DNA from: Ailurus styani
Taxonomy: Eukaryota; Chordata; Mammalia; Carnivora; Ailuridae
Assembly: GCA_002007465.1 (NCBI GenBank)
Contig: LNAC01000232.1
Span: 51,939 to 115,938, forward strand
Direction: 5' to 3'
Length of the DNA: 64,000 bases
In this document: positions 45,150-55,670 of the stretch, in pieces
How the letters are laid out: every line of letters starts with the position of its first letter
How positions within the stretch are numbered: position 1 is the first letter of the stretch
The notes under the pieces: model-generated
What the model saw: only the letters and a program-made list of their open reading frames with translations
Database searches by the model: none
Told to the model about the DNA's origin: nothing
Translations under genes and position numbers: made by a program

Positions 45150-45470
45150 CTGTTGACTCTTTTACAATATGATAGACACTTTTTTTTTAAAGATTTTATT
45201 TTTAAGTAATCTCTACACCCAACTCGGGGCTCAAACCCACAACCCTGAGATCAAGCACCACACGCTCCATTGATTGAGCCAGCCAGGTGCCCCTGATGGA
45301 CACTCTTTCATACACAATGATCTCATTTAAATCTTAGAATAATGATCCAGAGAAATAGGTATCATTAGTCTCATTAGTGGTGAGGAAACCAAGCCTGCAA
45401 AGTTCTACAACTTCTACAAAAGGCAAGTAAGTGGTATATGCCAGGCTTGGAATCCAGGTCCATTTGGCTC
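45150..45470 (-). repeat. MIR SINE split by a SINE
   Basis: After the SINE: 'atgatctcatttaaatcttagaataatgatcc', 'gtggtgaggaaaccaagcc', 'ggcaagtaagtggtatatgccaggcttggaatccaggtcc'. This is the reverse-complement MIR order. Confidence 0.6.
45182..45294 (-). repeat. short Can-SINE of tRNA-Lys-like type
   Basis: Reverse complement: 'taaagattttatttttaagtaatctctacacccaactcggggctcaaaccc', then 'tgattgagccagccaggtgcccc'. As in the copy at 37125, the CT-rich middle is absent, so this is an older short subtype. Confidence 0.8.
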
Positions 45471-45494
45471 CAAAAGCATGTAATCAACTATTCA

Positions 45495-45700
45495 CATTGT
45501 GGAGTGGCTTACAGTTTACAAAGCACTGTTATCATACATAATCTTACTGCTTCCAACAAGTTTATGAAATAGGCATTACTATACTCATTTTACCAGAGAA
45601 AACTCAAATTCAACTTTCCTACTCAAATCAGAAAGTTCTTAAGTGACAGAAACAGAACTGAACCCAAATTGTCTGACTCTAGATCCTGTTCCTTTCCACT
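45495..45700 (-). repeat. MIR SINE
   Basis: 'tggcttacagtttacaaagcactgttatcatacataatcttactg', 'tttatgaaataggcattactatactcattttacc' and 'gacagaaacagaactgaacccaa' give the reverse-complement MIR order. Confidence 0.65.
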
Positions 45701-46239
45701 CTTCCCTGTTTGTATTAAACTCTAAATCCTGCACACGGAGCCACCTGCTATCTATGAGAGTGTGATGTGAGACCCTGATGAAGACACGTGTGAGAAGACA
45801 GAGGGAGGCAAACAGTACTGCTAAAGTTGAACCTCACGCCAGGAGAAAATTGGTTTGTTAGAATTGTGTTTACCTTGTGCTGTCTGTTATAATCACTTGT
45901 TTGATCTGAAGCCAACAGTGTCGTAACTATCCTCAAGGGTCATGTTGGGTATATCTTGCACACTTCTTACATTTGGAACAAGCCCCACTTTGTTCAACAT
46001 TTTGACATTATAATGGTGCTCATCAAACCTCATGGTCTAACTAGTCAACTTTTACAATAGAAAAGACAGGTTCCCGGCTAATCATGATGCTGCAAGCTCT
46101 TCTTCCCTTCCAGTAAGCCCTCTCTGGCCTCCAGGGATTGCACAAACATCAAATCAGACCTGGGTCAAAAGAGATTTAATGTTTATCAGCGTTACTTAAA
46201 ATTGGTGGGGATAAGAACAGGTGTCTATGAAAATCTCTT
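45701..46239. other. intergenic, no gene seen
   Basis: Nothing recognised. Confidence 0.4.
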
Positions 46240-46350
46240 AAGGGTAGTGATCAATCTCTTTATTCATTTATGATTTATGTACCTTTAATAGTATCTAGGA
46301 CCAGGCCGGGTCCGTAGCATCCACTGAGTGAGTGAATGAATGAAAGGTCC
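46240..46350 (+). repeat. L2 LINE 3' end fragment
   Basis: 'tttatgatttatgtacctttaatagtatctaggaccaggccgggtcc' followed by 'ccactgagtgagtgaatgaatgaa' resembles the L2 end. Confidence 0.55.
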
Positions 46351-47081
46351 AAAAATACCAACAGGGTAAGACTCTGTAAAGGAGCTCAGAACTCAGGAGC
46401 ACTGAAAGCAGAAAGGAAGGCAGTGCAGAGAGCTGATGGAGAAGATTACATAGGACCACAGGGATGTGGCTTGCCACTGACCGTGAGTTATGCCCTGAAC
46501 TAACCACCAGCAAGTGTGACTACTAAACTTGACATTTCAGTATAGTGGACTATACAGATCTACCTCTACCACTAGAAATGTGGCCTTTGTCAAGTTTCTA
46601 TTCTACTGTGTAAAACACAGGATCAAGGTGGGGCTGAGGACCAGTTAATATCCAAAGTTTTTCCAGAGCTTCTCCCAGCATGTTGAAACCCTTCACCAAA
46701 AGGTAACATTCCAGCCTCTTCCTCTGGTGGTCTCCCATGCCCCATCTTGCTGTGCCCACCACATTTGTGTGTACCACTTCAACATAGTCTCCACGTAGAG
46801 CTTCTGCCCAGAATCCCCACTTTGCTCTCTCCCAGCTCTCCAAAGGGATCTTCCTTCCTTTCATCATCCAAGCGGCCAACCAAAGTGCTGATGTTAATCA
46901 GTGAAGCCCTGATACACTTTGCATGAAAATAATCCTTTGATTATTAAGTTTAAAATGCACTTTTCTGGGCCTACCCAAATCTCAGGGGCCCCAGAATTTT
47001 CTAGCATCCCCAAAAGATTTTGTTGTAGATGATCCGAAGACCACTTCTTGAGATGAAGTGGTCTAAATTTTGACCCTAGAC
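46351..47081. other. intergenic, no gene seen
   Basis: The 93-codon minus frame 46598-46879 starts with a plausible ATG but resembles no family and has no supporting splice or polyA signal. Treated as chance. Confidence 0.4.
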
Positions 47082-47666
47082 CAGTGGTTCTTAACCTGGC
47101 AGTTTATGGATTCCCAAGGGACCTGAGGATAGAATTCAGGGGATCCATGAACTTGGAAGTAGAAAAATACATCTTTATTTTTTATTAGTTCCAACTGTAA
47201 TTTAGCATTTCCTTTAGTTTTGAATGTAGGTAACAAACTCAGTAGTATTAGTAGTACCTGTGACTTTGTCACCAATAGAAATCCTTCCTATCGTCACAGC
47301 ATATTACTGCTGCTGCAAATACCTTGAATTCCATTTATATTCATCACTACTTTGAATTATGGCTGTTGTTAGACTTGCCACTAGCTTCTGTTATTTAGTC
47401 AATTAATAAAGAAGCACATATATTACTATAGCACTATTTTTAAAAAGCATTTTGATAACTGGGGCTCCTGGGTGGCATAGTCTCTTGAGCATCAGACCCT
47501 TGGTTCTGGCTCTGGACATGATCTTAATATCATTGTGTGTATTTTATTTTAAGCATTTAAAATATTATTCTGAGAAGGGGATCTACAGGTTTCACCAGAC
47601 CAACTTTTGTCAAAGTTGTCAAAAGGGTCCTTGGCACAGGGGAAAAAAAAAAGTTAAAAGACCCTG
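47082..47666. mobile_element. non-autonomous hAT DNA transposon with 8-bp target duplication
   Basis: Terminal inverted repeats CAGTGGTTCTTAAC (left, from 47082) and GTTAAAAGACCCTG (right, to 47666) are imperfect inverses. The 8-base flanks CCCTAGAC and CTTTAGAT are a decayed target duplication of the length used by hAT elements. The interior ('ccatgaacttggaag', 'gtacctgtgactttgtcaccaatagaaatcc', 'ttctgagaaggggatctac') is a familiar mammalian MER-type sequence without transposase. A SINE fragment replaces part of the interior. Confidence 0.75.
47461..47530 (+). repeat. Can-SINE head fragment
   Basis: Only the 5' part of a Can-SINE ('ggggctcctgggtggcatag', 'gcatcagacccttggttctggctc', 'acatgatctt') remains, inside the hAT element. 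The CT-rich middle and A-rich tail are missing, implying a later deletion. Confidence 0.75.
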
Positions 47667-49204
47667 CTTTAGATAGAACCAGTTACACTAAGGGACCAAA
47701 ACCAATTTCTGTCACCCTTCTGCTCCCTGCTTTTTCTCTATTGCCCCTTCCCAAAAGCCAGCTCATTAGCCAGGTGGAGGATCTCACAAGAATTACTGAA
47801 TTCTCAGGGCTAAAGAAGGAGCTGCCTCCCCGCACGGACTATGTCCTGAAAGTGACCTTGGCAAAGCTTAGGGGAGTCTGGGTTCTACTGAACTTTCCCT
47901 TGGCCTGGAAAATTTATCCCTTCGTTTTCCCAATCAATCAGAGCCACCTTTCCTAGTTCAAAATCCTCTGTTTTGTCAGTATAAATATTGACTTGAGGGG
48001 TAAGAAAGCCACACTCCAGATGACCAGAAACTTCCCAGAACAGGTCATGAGATACTCATCAGAAAGAGAAGCTCAAGCAGAGAAGGACCGTCTCTTGTGC
48101 TGTGGGCCAGCACCATCCATCTGACTTGGTTTCATATACTGGGTGGGCCAAGAGTAAATAAGGAGGGTATTTCCTTTTGGAAAGGGAAGCAAAAGCAAGA
48201 CCCTACAAGCTGGCAAACTGAGTGCCCCAGGTTACAGGGTGTTTGGGCAGTGCCCACCAATTATAATTCTCCTGGAACACCAGCATTCTGGCCCCTGGCA
48301 CCGTCCACACCGGTTGCTCACTAGGAGCTCTGGGGAACCTGGGGAGTTTATCTGTGCCTCCACAGCCGGAAAGGAAGCAGCATTCCTGGTGTTGTGGCTT
48401 AAAGAAAATTAATGACTGGGCTAGCCTCGCGTCCTGGGGACTCCCTACCCTCGAAGCCCTAACAGCCAGGGCGGGATTTCTAGGTTGGGGGAATGCCCTA
48501 CCTCCTGGCTTTGGTCAAGACTGGGATTTCTTAGAAGGTTGGGGGACCAGTCACTGTCCATAAATCTTGGAGAACCTTCGCCGTTTTACAAGGGAGTTTG
48601 CGGGGGCTGCTCTTCTCCCTCTCGCAGTCTATTTACAACGCCAAAGTCTCCGTGTTAATGGACCTGGGATAATGGTGTTTACTTTACCGCGATAAAGCGC
48701 TCAGCTCCCTGGGGGAGCGGCTGTAAAATGTCCTGGAGGTAGAGGTGAAGGGGGGCCCCGTAAAAGCGGGCGCTGGAAGGGGCAGGGAACCAGCTTCACT
48801 TCCAGGCGGGCTCTCGCCCTGCACCCGCTAGGCCCGCCTGAGCAGCCCAGGCCTCGCGGGTGAGGACGGTTCCCACATAAATCACCAGCGCCAGAGTCTC
48901 GGGAAAAGGCGCATTTTTCATTGCTGGCTGCAGGGCAACTCCCGACAGCGAACGAGAAACAGAAGTTCTCTTTAGATAAACCGTTTACCGGAGCGCGCGC
49001 CCTGGCAGCGCGGCCCACAGGACACAGGGCAACGGGGTCCTGGCGCGGCGCCCCCACCAGCCGAGTACCTTGCAGAGGCCCCCAAGAAAACGGGCCTTCT
49101 AAGGGCTGGCCCCACGTCTTCCCAGCGGAGGAGAGAACGTGAGAGCCAAGAGGGAAGGAAAAGGAGAACTTCGGGGTCTGGGGGGACTGAAGAAGTGGTG
49201 CACC
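47667..49204. other. unique sequence, GC content rising toward the right
   Basis: No young repeat. Composition becomes GC-rich from about 48,700. 'cagtataaatattgac' at about 47,978 resembles a TATA-type element but has no supporting context. The 118-codon minus frame (48701-49057) is in GC-rich sequence and is not supported. Confidence 0.45.
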
Positions 49205-49330
49205 CGAAGACCTGGGAGGTCAAGGCCGCGTTTGCCAGCTGTGTGATCTTGAGCAAATGACTTTACTTCTCTGTGCTCCGGAATCTTCCGTTATCCAACG
49301 GGTGTAAGAAGGACTACCTTCCTAGTATAG
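49205..49330 (+). repeat. MIR SINE fragment
   Basis: 'tttgccagctgtgtgatcttgagcaaatgactttacttctctgtgctcc' is the MIR core in sense orientation. Confidence 0.75.
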
Positions 49331-49574
49331 GTCCAGAATTAAGAAATTATATCAATTGCGATTTGTATAACCTGTAAAGCCAAAATGATTACATGACCAT
49401 GGGTGCGAGCCTGGGGGGGGGCTCCCCGAGAAGCCCCTGGAGGTTTGACAGAGGGCTGCGTATGCCCATGCGCATTCTTCTGAGGAGAGGGTCCATATCT
49501 TACATCAGGTCCCAAAGAGGTGCTCCAGCCCCAGAGGTGAACGAGGCGCGCACCAGTCCTGTAGTGAACCGCAT

Positions 49575-49735
49575 GTGAGGGCTATAGCTCCACGCTGGCT
49601 GTGAAACCTTGCCCTAATTACCTAAACCTTCTGTCCCCCGCTCTGTAAAATGGGATAATAGCTGCTAGCATCTCTGGGGAGGATACAAATGCTTGGCAGG
49701 GTGTCGGGCACACGGTAAATGCTGACTAAATAGTA
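49575..49735 (+). repeat. MIR SINE
   Basis: 'ggctgtgaaaccttgccctaattacctaaaccttctgtccccc', 'ctctgtaaaatgggataatagctgc' and 'cagggtgtcgggcacacggtaaatgctgactaaat' follow the MIR core and 3' end. Confidence 0.8.
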
Positions 49736-49849
49736 GATACCTTTACGCATCCACCCTGGCCCTGTAGCAAAGACCTTTGGCTCTGAAGCCAGGAATTCCG
49801 GGCCTAGTCTGTCCAAGCTGCGGGCTGCCAGATCTTCAGAACCTTCCCT

Positions 49850-50244
49850 GGTCCTGGCGCCAGCGAGCGTGCCACTTGCCGGCTCTCCGATGGCGGCCCT
49901 CGCGCGGCGCGGGTGGGCGCGCGGGCCGCGTTTGGGCCCCCGGTGGTCGGCGGGCGCGCGGTGCGCACCTGGGGCGGGTGCGGTGGAGGCTCTGGAGTCT
50001 GGGGAGCTGCGCGCTTGCTGGGCGGCCCCCTTTGAAGGGAGCTCTAACCCCGCCGGCCGCCAGGCGCCCGGGGCTCAGCCATAATCCGGATTTGGAGGCC
50101 GGAGCACTAAGCTGGCCGTCACCGACCGGGGGAATCAAAGCGGCCGCCGTCCGGGTAGCTCCCGGTCTTGTTTACTTGTTGACGTGTGCGCACCCAAGCG
50201 GGACGACCTCGAGTTTTGAATCAGCCTTGAGAGGAGAGCGCGCG

Positions 50245-50291
<47 letters not shown>

Positions 50292-51050
50292 GCACACACA
50301 CCGGGAGCAGGCACCTCCAGCCTCCGCCCCACCGGAGGCCGAAGCTTCCTATCGCGAGCAGACACGTTTCCTTCCCTCCTAAGGTCAGAGGTCGAGCCCA
50401 GGAGGGGCCTGCTCCCTCTTCCCTCGCCGCCCGCCCCGCGCGGGGGCCCGGCCCGGAGCCCCGTTTCCAGCCGCGCCTTCTACCCCCCTCCCAGCTCGCC
50501 ATCCATTAGTGTAATCCGCTGTCCAAACACTGCGGCCCGGCCGGCCAGACGTTGGTGTAAACAGACCCGGGGGGACAATTCAAACGATATAAATAAAATA
50601 ACCATTAATAGCGAAAATTGTTCGATGAGCAGGAGGCCGAGCACCCCGGACTCGGGTCTCGCTCGGGTTTGTGTATACAGCGTGGACACCACGCATCTGT
50701 CAGGTAAACCGGAGGTCCTTGTCCCCGCCGAAATCTAAATCCAGCGCAGGTGAGGTCCCCGCAGGCGCGTCAGTGGCCACCCGGCTCCTGACACGCACAG
50801 GCCTCGACACGCACGCGGCTCGGCACAGACGCACACACGCCCGGAGCTCAGTGTCGCTGGGGCTCGAGTTAACGTGACCGCCAGAGCCCGGCCCCAAACA
50901 CGGCGCGACCGGGGTTAACCCGGCTCTTCTCCAAAAATTCGCGCGCCTAACTATCCAGCCACAGCCCCCCCGGGCGCCACGGGGCCCCATCCACGGCCTC
51001 GGTGCGCTTGGGGACGCAGAGTTCACACCCAGAGACGGAAAAAGTCAGCC
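49850..51050. promoter_or_regulatory. distal CpG-rich block (candidate promoter/enhancer)
   Basis: Dense CpG and GC-rich sequence lies about 11-12 kb upstream of the NKX2-3 start codon. Inside it are a 64-base alternating purine-pyrimidine run (50238-50301), GTAAACA (forkhead-like core, 50557-50563) and an AT-rich patch (50575-50627) containing ATTAAT (50604-50609). No Can-SINE is present in it. It could be a promoter of a non-coding transcript or a regulatory island; strand and start are unknown. The long open frames here (for example 49777-50382) follow from low stop-codon frequency and include a (CA)n-encoded Thr-His run. Confidence 0.5.
50238..50301. repeat. (GC)n(AC)n alternating purine-pyrimidine tract
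   Basis: Sixty-four consecutive bases alternate purine and pyrimidine: a pure GC run followed by an AC run with CG interruptions. Such tracts are known to favour left-handed Z-DNA. Confidence 0.95.
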
Positions 51051-51064
51051 TCCACTAGTCCCGG

Positions 51065-51490
51065 GGGCAATAATAATAATAAACTAACATTTATTGAGCT
51101 GGGCACCCCGCTAAGTGCTTCACAGAGGCAATCTCCTCTCATCTTCAGAGCGACCTATGAGGTAGGTACTTCTTTTTTTTTTTAAAGATTTTATTTATTT
51201 ATTTCACAGAGGGAGAGAGATCACAAGGAGGCAGAGAGACAGGCAGAGAGAGAGGGGGAAGCAGGCTCCCTGCCGAGCAGGGAGCCCGATGTGGGCCTCG
51301 ATCCCAGGACCCTGAGATCATGACCTGAGCCGAAAGCAGAGGCTTTAACCCACTGAGCCACCCAGGCGCCCGAGGTAGGTACTTCTAATATTGCTAGTTC
51401 TTCAAGTCCAGAAAGCAGGGCTTGGCGTTAAGATCACCCAGAGACAGAGTGGAGACAGGGTTCAAACCCACCACTCTTTCCCAGGAAGCG
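51065..51490 (-). repeat. MIR SINE split by a Can-SINE
   Basis: Left part 'aaactaacatttattgagctgggcaccccgctaagtgcttcacagagg', 'gcgacctatgaggtaggtac'. Right part 'ttaagatcacccagagacagag', 'cagggttcaaaccca'. The reverse-complement MIR order continues across the insertion. Confidence 0.8.
51174..51371 (-). repeat. Can-SINE with perfect 15-bp target duplication
   Basis: Reverse-complement element ('taaagattttatttatttat', 'agggagagagatcacaaggag', 'cactgagccacccaggcgccc'). Flanks GAGGTAGGTACTTCT at 51159-51173 and 51372-51386 are identical. It is the last Can-SINE before NKX2-3. Confidence 0.97.
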
Positions 51491-51924
51491 CACCGTGCAC
51501 ACCCGAGAGGCGGGCACTTGCTCAGATTCCGACGTGCCTGGCTCCAGCGTGTCCCTGGCCCGGCAGGGATGCAGTGATTTTCCAGTGGGAAGTTGCTACT
51601 TCTGCGGAGGGTGTGGGCAGAGTGGTCTGAGATGTCGGGACACAGAAGGAAGGGAGATGCCTGGAAAGCCCGGTGGCCTGTTCTGGGAGCCCAGGAGTTG
51701 GTGGCTCCAAGCGCTCCCAGAGGAGGAGGACGCCTGGGCCAGGCCCAGGAGAAGCTGCTCCCAGACCGGGGCCTCCAGGCTAGAGAATCAGCTGAAGTGG
51801 AAGTTCCCCCTTGAGCCCAGGTGGCTGTGAAGTCCAGGTTCCTGGAGGTGGGCAGAGTAGGAAGGTCTCTCCAGCCCACCCAAGCCTTGGAGTCTTATAA
51901 TGGCATCTAGCTCACAGGCCTGGC
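51491..51924. other. unique GC-rich sequence, no gene seen
   Basis: Overlapping frames of 62-161 codons on both strands are consistent with high GC; none has a recognisable domain. Confidence 0.4.
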
Positions 51925-52130
51925 AGCCTTGCATCCACCTCTTACCAGCTCTGTGACCTTGGGCAAGTCATTTCATTTTGGGGAACCTCAATTTCCATGG
52001 CTCTAAAACGAGGGGGAGAAATAATAATATCTGCCCCATGGGGATCTTGTAATGATAGGAAAGAGATCACGCACGTGGAATGCTTTGTTCACCTGTAGGA
52101 GGGTTATTATTGTGATTAATACGAACTCCA
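51925..52130 (+). repeat. MIR SINE
   Basis: 'acctcttaccagctctgtgaccttgggcaagtcatttcattttgggg', 'ctctaaaacgagggggagaaataataatatctgcc' and 'gatcttgtaatgataggaaag' are sense MIR. Confidence 0.85.
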
Positions 52131-52524
52131 CCAACTCCACGGCAGGTGCCTCAGAAGGCAGAGCAGAGGGCTGGCAGCCCCTCTTCTTTTTGAAGAGCAA
52201 GCAAAAAAGGACAGAGATGGGGAGAGGGGAAGCAGCTCTGAGGGGATGCTGATAGGGAGAAGAGGAGAGGGGGCTCCATGTAGCTCTGCCCCACCACTAA
52301 GGCACGCTTATCTTCTAGGCAGCTTCCATTCAGTCCCAGGGCCTGGGTGCTGGGGATAACTGCCTGGGCCTTGCAGGAAGATTTCTGCTGGGGGGTGGGC
52401 TGTCCACTACCCAGCAGGAATTCATCAAAGCAAGAAGAACAGTGCTGGGGCAAGCCATCCCTGCCTGGTACACAGCCTGGCGACGCTGGGGCTGCCCAGG
52501 GAAGGGAGAGGAACAAAGAGAGAG
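52131..52524. other. unique sequence, no gene seen
   Basis: No gene or repeat recognised. Opposing frames 52151-52543 (minus) and 52347-52613 (plus) are chance. Confidence 0.4.
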
Positions 52525-52660
52525 AGCTTGGTGTGAGAGGCAAGGGACTTAACCATGGGCAAGTCAGTCACCTTACATCTCAAGAGCCTCAGTTTCCTAC
52601 TCTCTATATATAACGGTGACATTAACAGGGCCATAGACAAGACCTGTTGCAAGAAGCAGA
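52525..52660 (+). repeat. MIR SINE fragment
   Basis: 'gggacttaaccatgggcaagtcagtcaccttacatctcaagagcctcagtttcctactctc' is the MIR core in sense. Confidence 0.75.
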
Positions 52661-52959
52661 AACAATAACCAGGATGGACACTTAGAAGAGTTTACAATGG
52701 GCCTCGTGCCAGTCTCCCCTCTTCATACCCATGACTCTCCCAGCCCCACCAAAGCAGCTTGCCCACAGTCAGTTTATGTGTGAATTGGTGAGTGGGGAGG
52801 CTCTTAATCACTGAGCCTTACTGTGTGCTTGTAGGAAAGCCAATGAACGGTAGCCAATGTTATCTATAAGACCATTGCTTATGAGAGGATTATTGTTGTT
52901 ACTGTAAGCAGCAGTATTCTTCTACAGTTACTGCTGCTCCCTCCCAATCCCAAGAAGTA
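52661..52959. other. unique sequence, no gene seen
   Basis: Nothing clear; a weak MIR-like trace around 52675-52790. Confidence 0.35.
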
Positions 52960-53050
52960 GTAATCATTAACTCTTCTATACAGAGGAGGAAACAGGCTCA
53001 GAGAGGGTAAGGGACTTGCTTGAAGTCACACAGCAGATCTGGGACAGAGT
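52960..53050 (-). repeat. MIR core fragment
   Basis: 'acagaggaggaaacaggctcagagagggtaagggacttgcttgaagtcacacagcagatc' is the reverse-complement MIR core. Confidence 0.8.
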
Positions 53051-53639
53051 GAAAAGATTAGAAACCAAAAGACTTCCAAGGCCAGATGTTCTCCCATCCC
53101 AGACGGGAAAAGGAGAGAAGCAGGAGTGCAGGGCACTGGGTTGAGGCCGGGTGCGAGAGGGACGCCCCCCACCCCCCACTGGGGTAGGTCCAGGGCAGCT
53201 GATTTATTTACATTCTTGTGTGGACACCAATTGGCCAGATCTTTATCTAAACATGATAACAATGACATGAGTCTTTGGGGATTTGTTTACTGCTGCTAAA
53301 AATGATGCATTTGTGGGAGCGGGAAGCTCAGTCTGGGTGTGGGATTTGTTTGCTGCAGCTCTAGAGGGTGAGGAGGGGGAACGGGGAGGCTAAGAGGAGG
53401 CTGTCGGTTCCAAGAGTATATCCAAAAACTCCAATGATTAAGAGAACTGGTCTCCTTGTTTGGGGACAACCCCCCCACACACACACAGAAATATACATAC
53501 ACACAAAATTTGATTGATAGTTTAATAATGCTTCCCCCACCCCAAGTAAGAAAAAGGAACACCTGGGAATCCAGTTCCCTGATTTCCATTCAGTGGATTG
53601 GTTCAAAGCGTCCCTCCTTGGGTTAACAACTACCCCATG
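53051..53639. other. unique sequence, no gene seen
   Basis: Contains a (CA)-like stretch near 53472-53505. No coding support for the minus frames at 53296-53708. Confidence 0.4.
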
Positions 53640-53850
53640 TGTCCCCCCTTCACATTTACGACATGGCTCTCTGTGCTCAGAGCTCTGTAAGTGCTTTCCT
53701 TCCATCATTTCTTTAAATCTACTGCAGGCCTATAATCCCAAGCCATTATTACCTCCTTTTGTAGGTGAGAAAACTGCTGCCTGCTGGTTCAAGGTTACAA
53801 GACGATGAAATGACAGGACAGGGCTCCAAACTCCAAGGTCACTGCTTTGG
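53640..53850 (-). repeat. MIR SINE
   Basis: 'gctctgtaagtgctttccttccatc', 'cattattacctccttttgtaggtgagaaaactgctgcc', 'gttcaaggttacaag' and 'gacagggctccaaactcc' give the reverse-complement MIR order. Confidence 0.7.
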
Positions 53851-55478
53851 TTCAAGACAGACACAGGAGGTATGATCATGATTTAGAGAAAGCCACGTCT
53901 CTCCCCCGCCACAGCCCACCTCAAACCCAGCCTTCTTCACTCTGTGGGCTCTCCCTGCAGAAGATGGTTTCCTAGGCACCATCTCTTACCTCTTGTGAGG
54001 TTTGCATGCCTCCTATTATAACGGGGGAGGAGCATGTAAAGTTTTTAAAAGTCTAAATTACAGAATAATCTCAGTGTGGTTTTATTACTTTCATGAGCAC
54101 ACACAGTCATTACAACTCTAGTAATAAGACCTATGCCCTCTTCTCTGACTGCACTGGTCCCTGTGGGGCCACTTTGTACAAGACTAATTGTAATGATCCC
54201 ATAAATTGCCTGTATGGAAATAGTGTACCTTATAGTCAAGGAAGCTAGTTTTATTCTTGGACCATATAAACATTTCTCTCCAAACCTCATGTCACTACCG
54301 GCAATCACATTATGGGGGGGGGGCAAAAAAAAGGGGAGAGGGAGAGATTCAGAATGAGTGTTGGTCCAGGCCCCCTGTTTTGCCCACACTGTCTGACAGA
54401 GCAGAGCCCTAATGCAGAGCCTACATTTATGGGCACAGTCCTGACAGCCTCCTCTCCTGTGCCCATCCACACGTGTGCACACTGATGTGTCCATACAAGA
54501 AAGCACCTTCCTTTTCATCCAAGGAGAAACAGAAGTCCATGAAAACATATATGTTAGGTCCATGTCCATCTGTTGGGTTTCCCATGTTTATCAGAGTGAT
54601 GCAACTGTCGTCAACCTCAGAAACGTGGTTGCAGATGGGACGGAAAAGGGTAGAGGTGGCCAGCTACCTATGACACAGCTGGGGAGCCTGACTCACAGGG
54701 GAGAAGGCCCTGGACCGGTCTCCTCTCTTCTCTGGAGGCGAATGACTCAGTGGCCCCACTGGCCCCATACCCCGTAGCTAGGAAGAGGGTAAGAGATTGT
54801 AGGTGGGCTGAGAACAGCTGCAGAGTGCTCAGTCCTTGCTCCTGCTGGCTGGTATGAGCCAGGATCGCATTCTCCTCTCCCAGATTTGGCCCCTGCATTT
54901 TAAGGCAGTCCCTGAAACACTTCCCAGCTGAGGTGATCTCAAGGCCCCTAATCTAAAGTGGGGCTGGCAGGAAAGAAACAGGAGGAGAGATCAGTTCAGT
55001 TGGATAGTGCTCCTGTGTAGTGGGTGTCAGGGGCTGGGGGGGGGCAGCCCTGATCTGGGAGCCCCGATCTGTGCTCTCAAAGGATGTCTGGGGCCCAGGC
55101 CTTACTGCCGCCTTCAGCTCTGCTATGATCCTCTCCAGACTGCCACAATAGTAGGAAACGGAGGCCCCGCAGGATCTGCCTGGAGCGGGGATTTCCACAG
55201 GGAGGGTGGCCAAGCCTGCCACCTGGAGCCCCACAGACCTTCTGCAGAGGTTGCTCAGGGTTGGGGGGTCTGGAGCAGGGTGCAGGGAGTGTTGTTGTCA
55301 CAAACCCAAAAGTGCTTGGGCATTTCAGGTGCAGTTGTGAGGTAGAGTGCAAGAGGGGGAGTAGCAGAGGGGAGAGGGGTCTGGGGCTCAACTCGTCTGA
55401 CCCCCTCTGGTGCAGCCCTCTGGTGCACATGTCAAACACCTTCAGGGGCCAGGGACAAAAGTTTGTGAGAGCTTCAGA
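53851..55478. other. unique sequence, no gene seen
   Basis: No young repeats and no supported gene. The 174-codon minus frame 54045-54569 has no recognisable domain. A G9 run occurs near 54314. Confidence 0.45.
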
Positions 55479-55670
55479 GTGGAGGAGGGGGGAGGGTATG
55501 GGCGTGATGAGACAAGATGGGGGAAAGGAAGAGAGAGTGAAAAAATAAGAGTGGAAAAGGTAAGGAGGAGTGGAGACAGAGTGAGAAAGGAGGCCCAGGA
55601 GGGAGGAGGAAGAGATGAGGGAGAAAGGGGGAGTGAGGAAGGGAAGGAGTAGAGGAATTAGAGTTGGGCC
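55479..55670. repeat. purine-rich (GA)-type tract
   Basis: About 190 bases in which the plus strand is nearly all G and A (GAGG, GGGAAAGG, GAGAGAG units). The antisense strand therefore encodes a Ser/Leu/Pro/Phe-rich run that inflates the 349-codon minus frame 55077-56126. Confidence 0.85.

Noticed and set aside
47970..47995. TATA-type promoter near 'cagtataaatattgac'
   Set aside because: No start-site, CpG or downstream gene evidence. AT-rich words of this kind occur by chance.
49777..50382. 201-codon plus-strand frame with a Thr-His repeat
   Set aside because: The repeat is the translated (AC)n microsatellite and the rest is GC-rich DNA without a domain.
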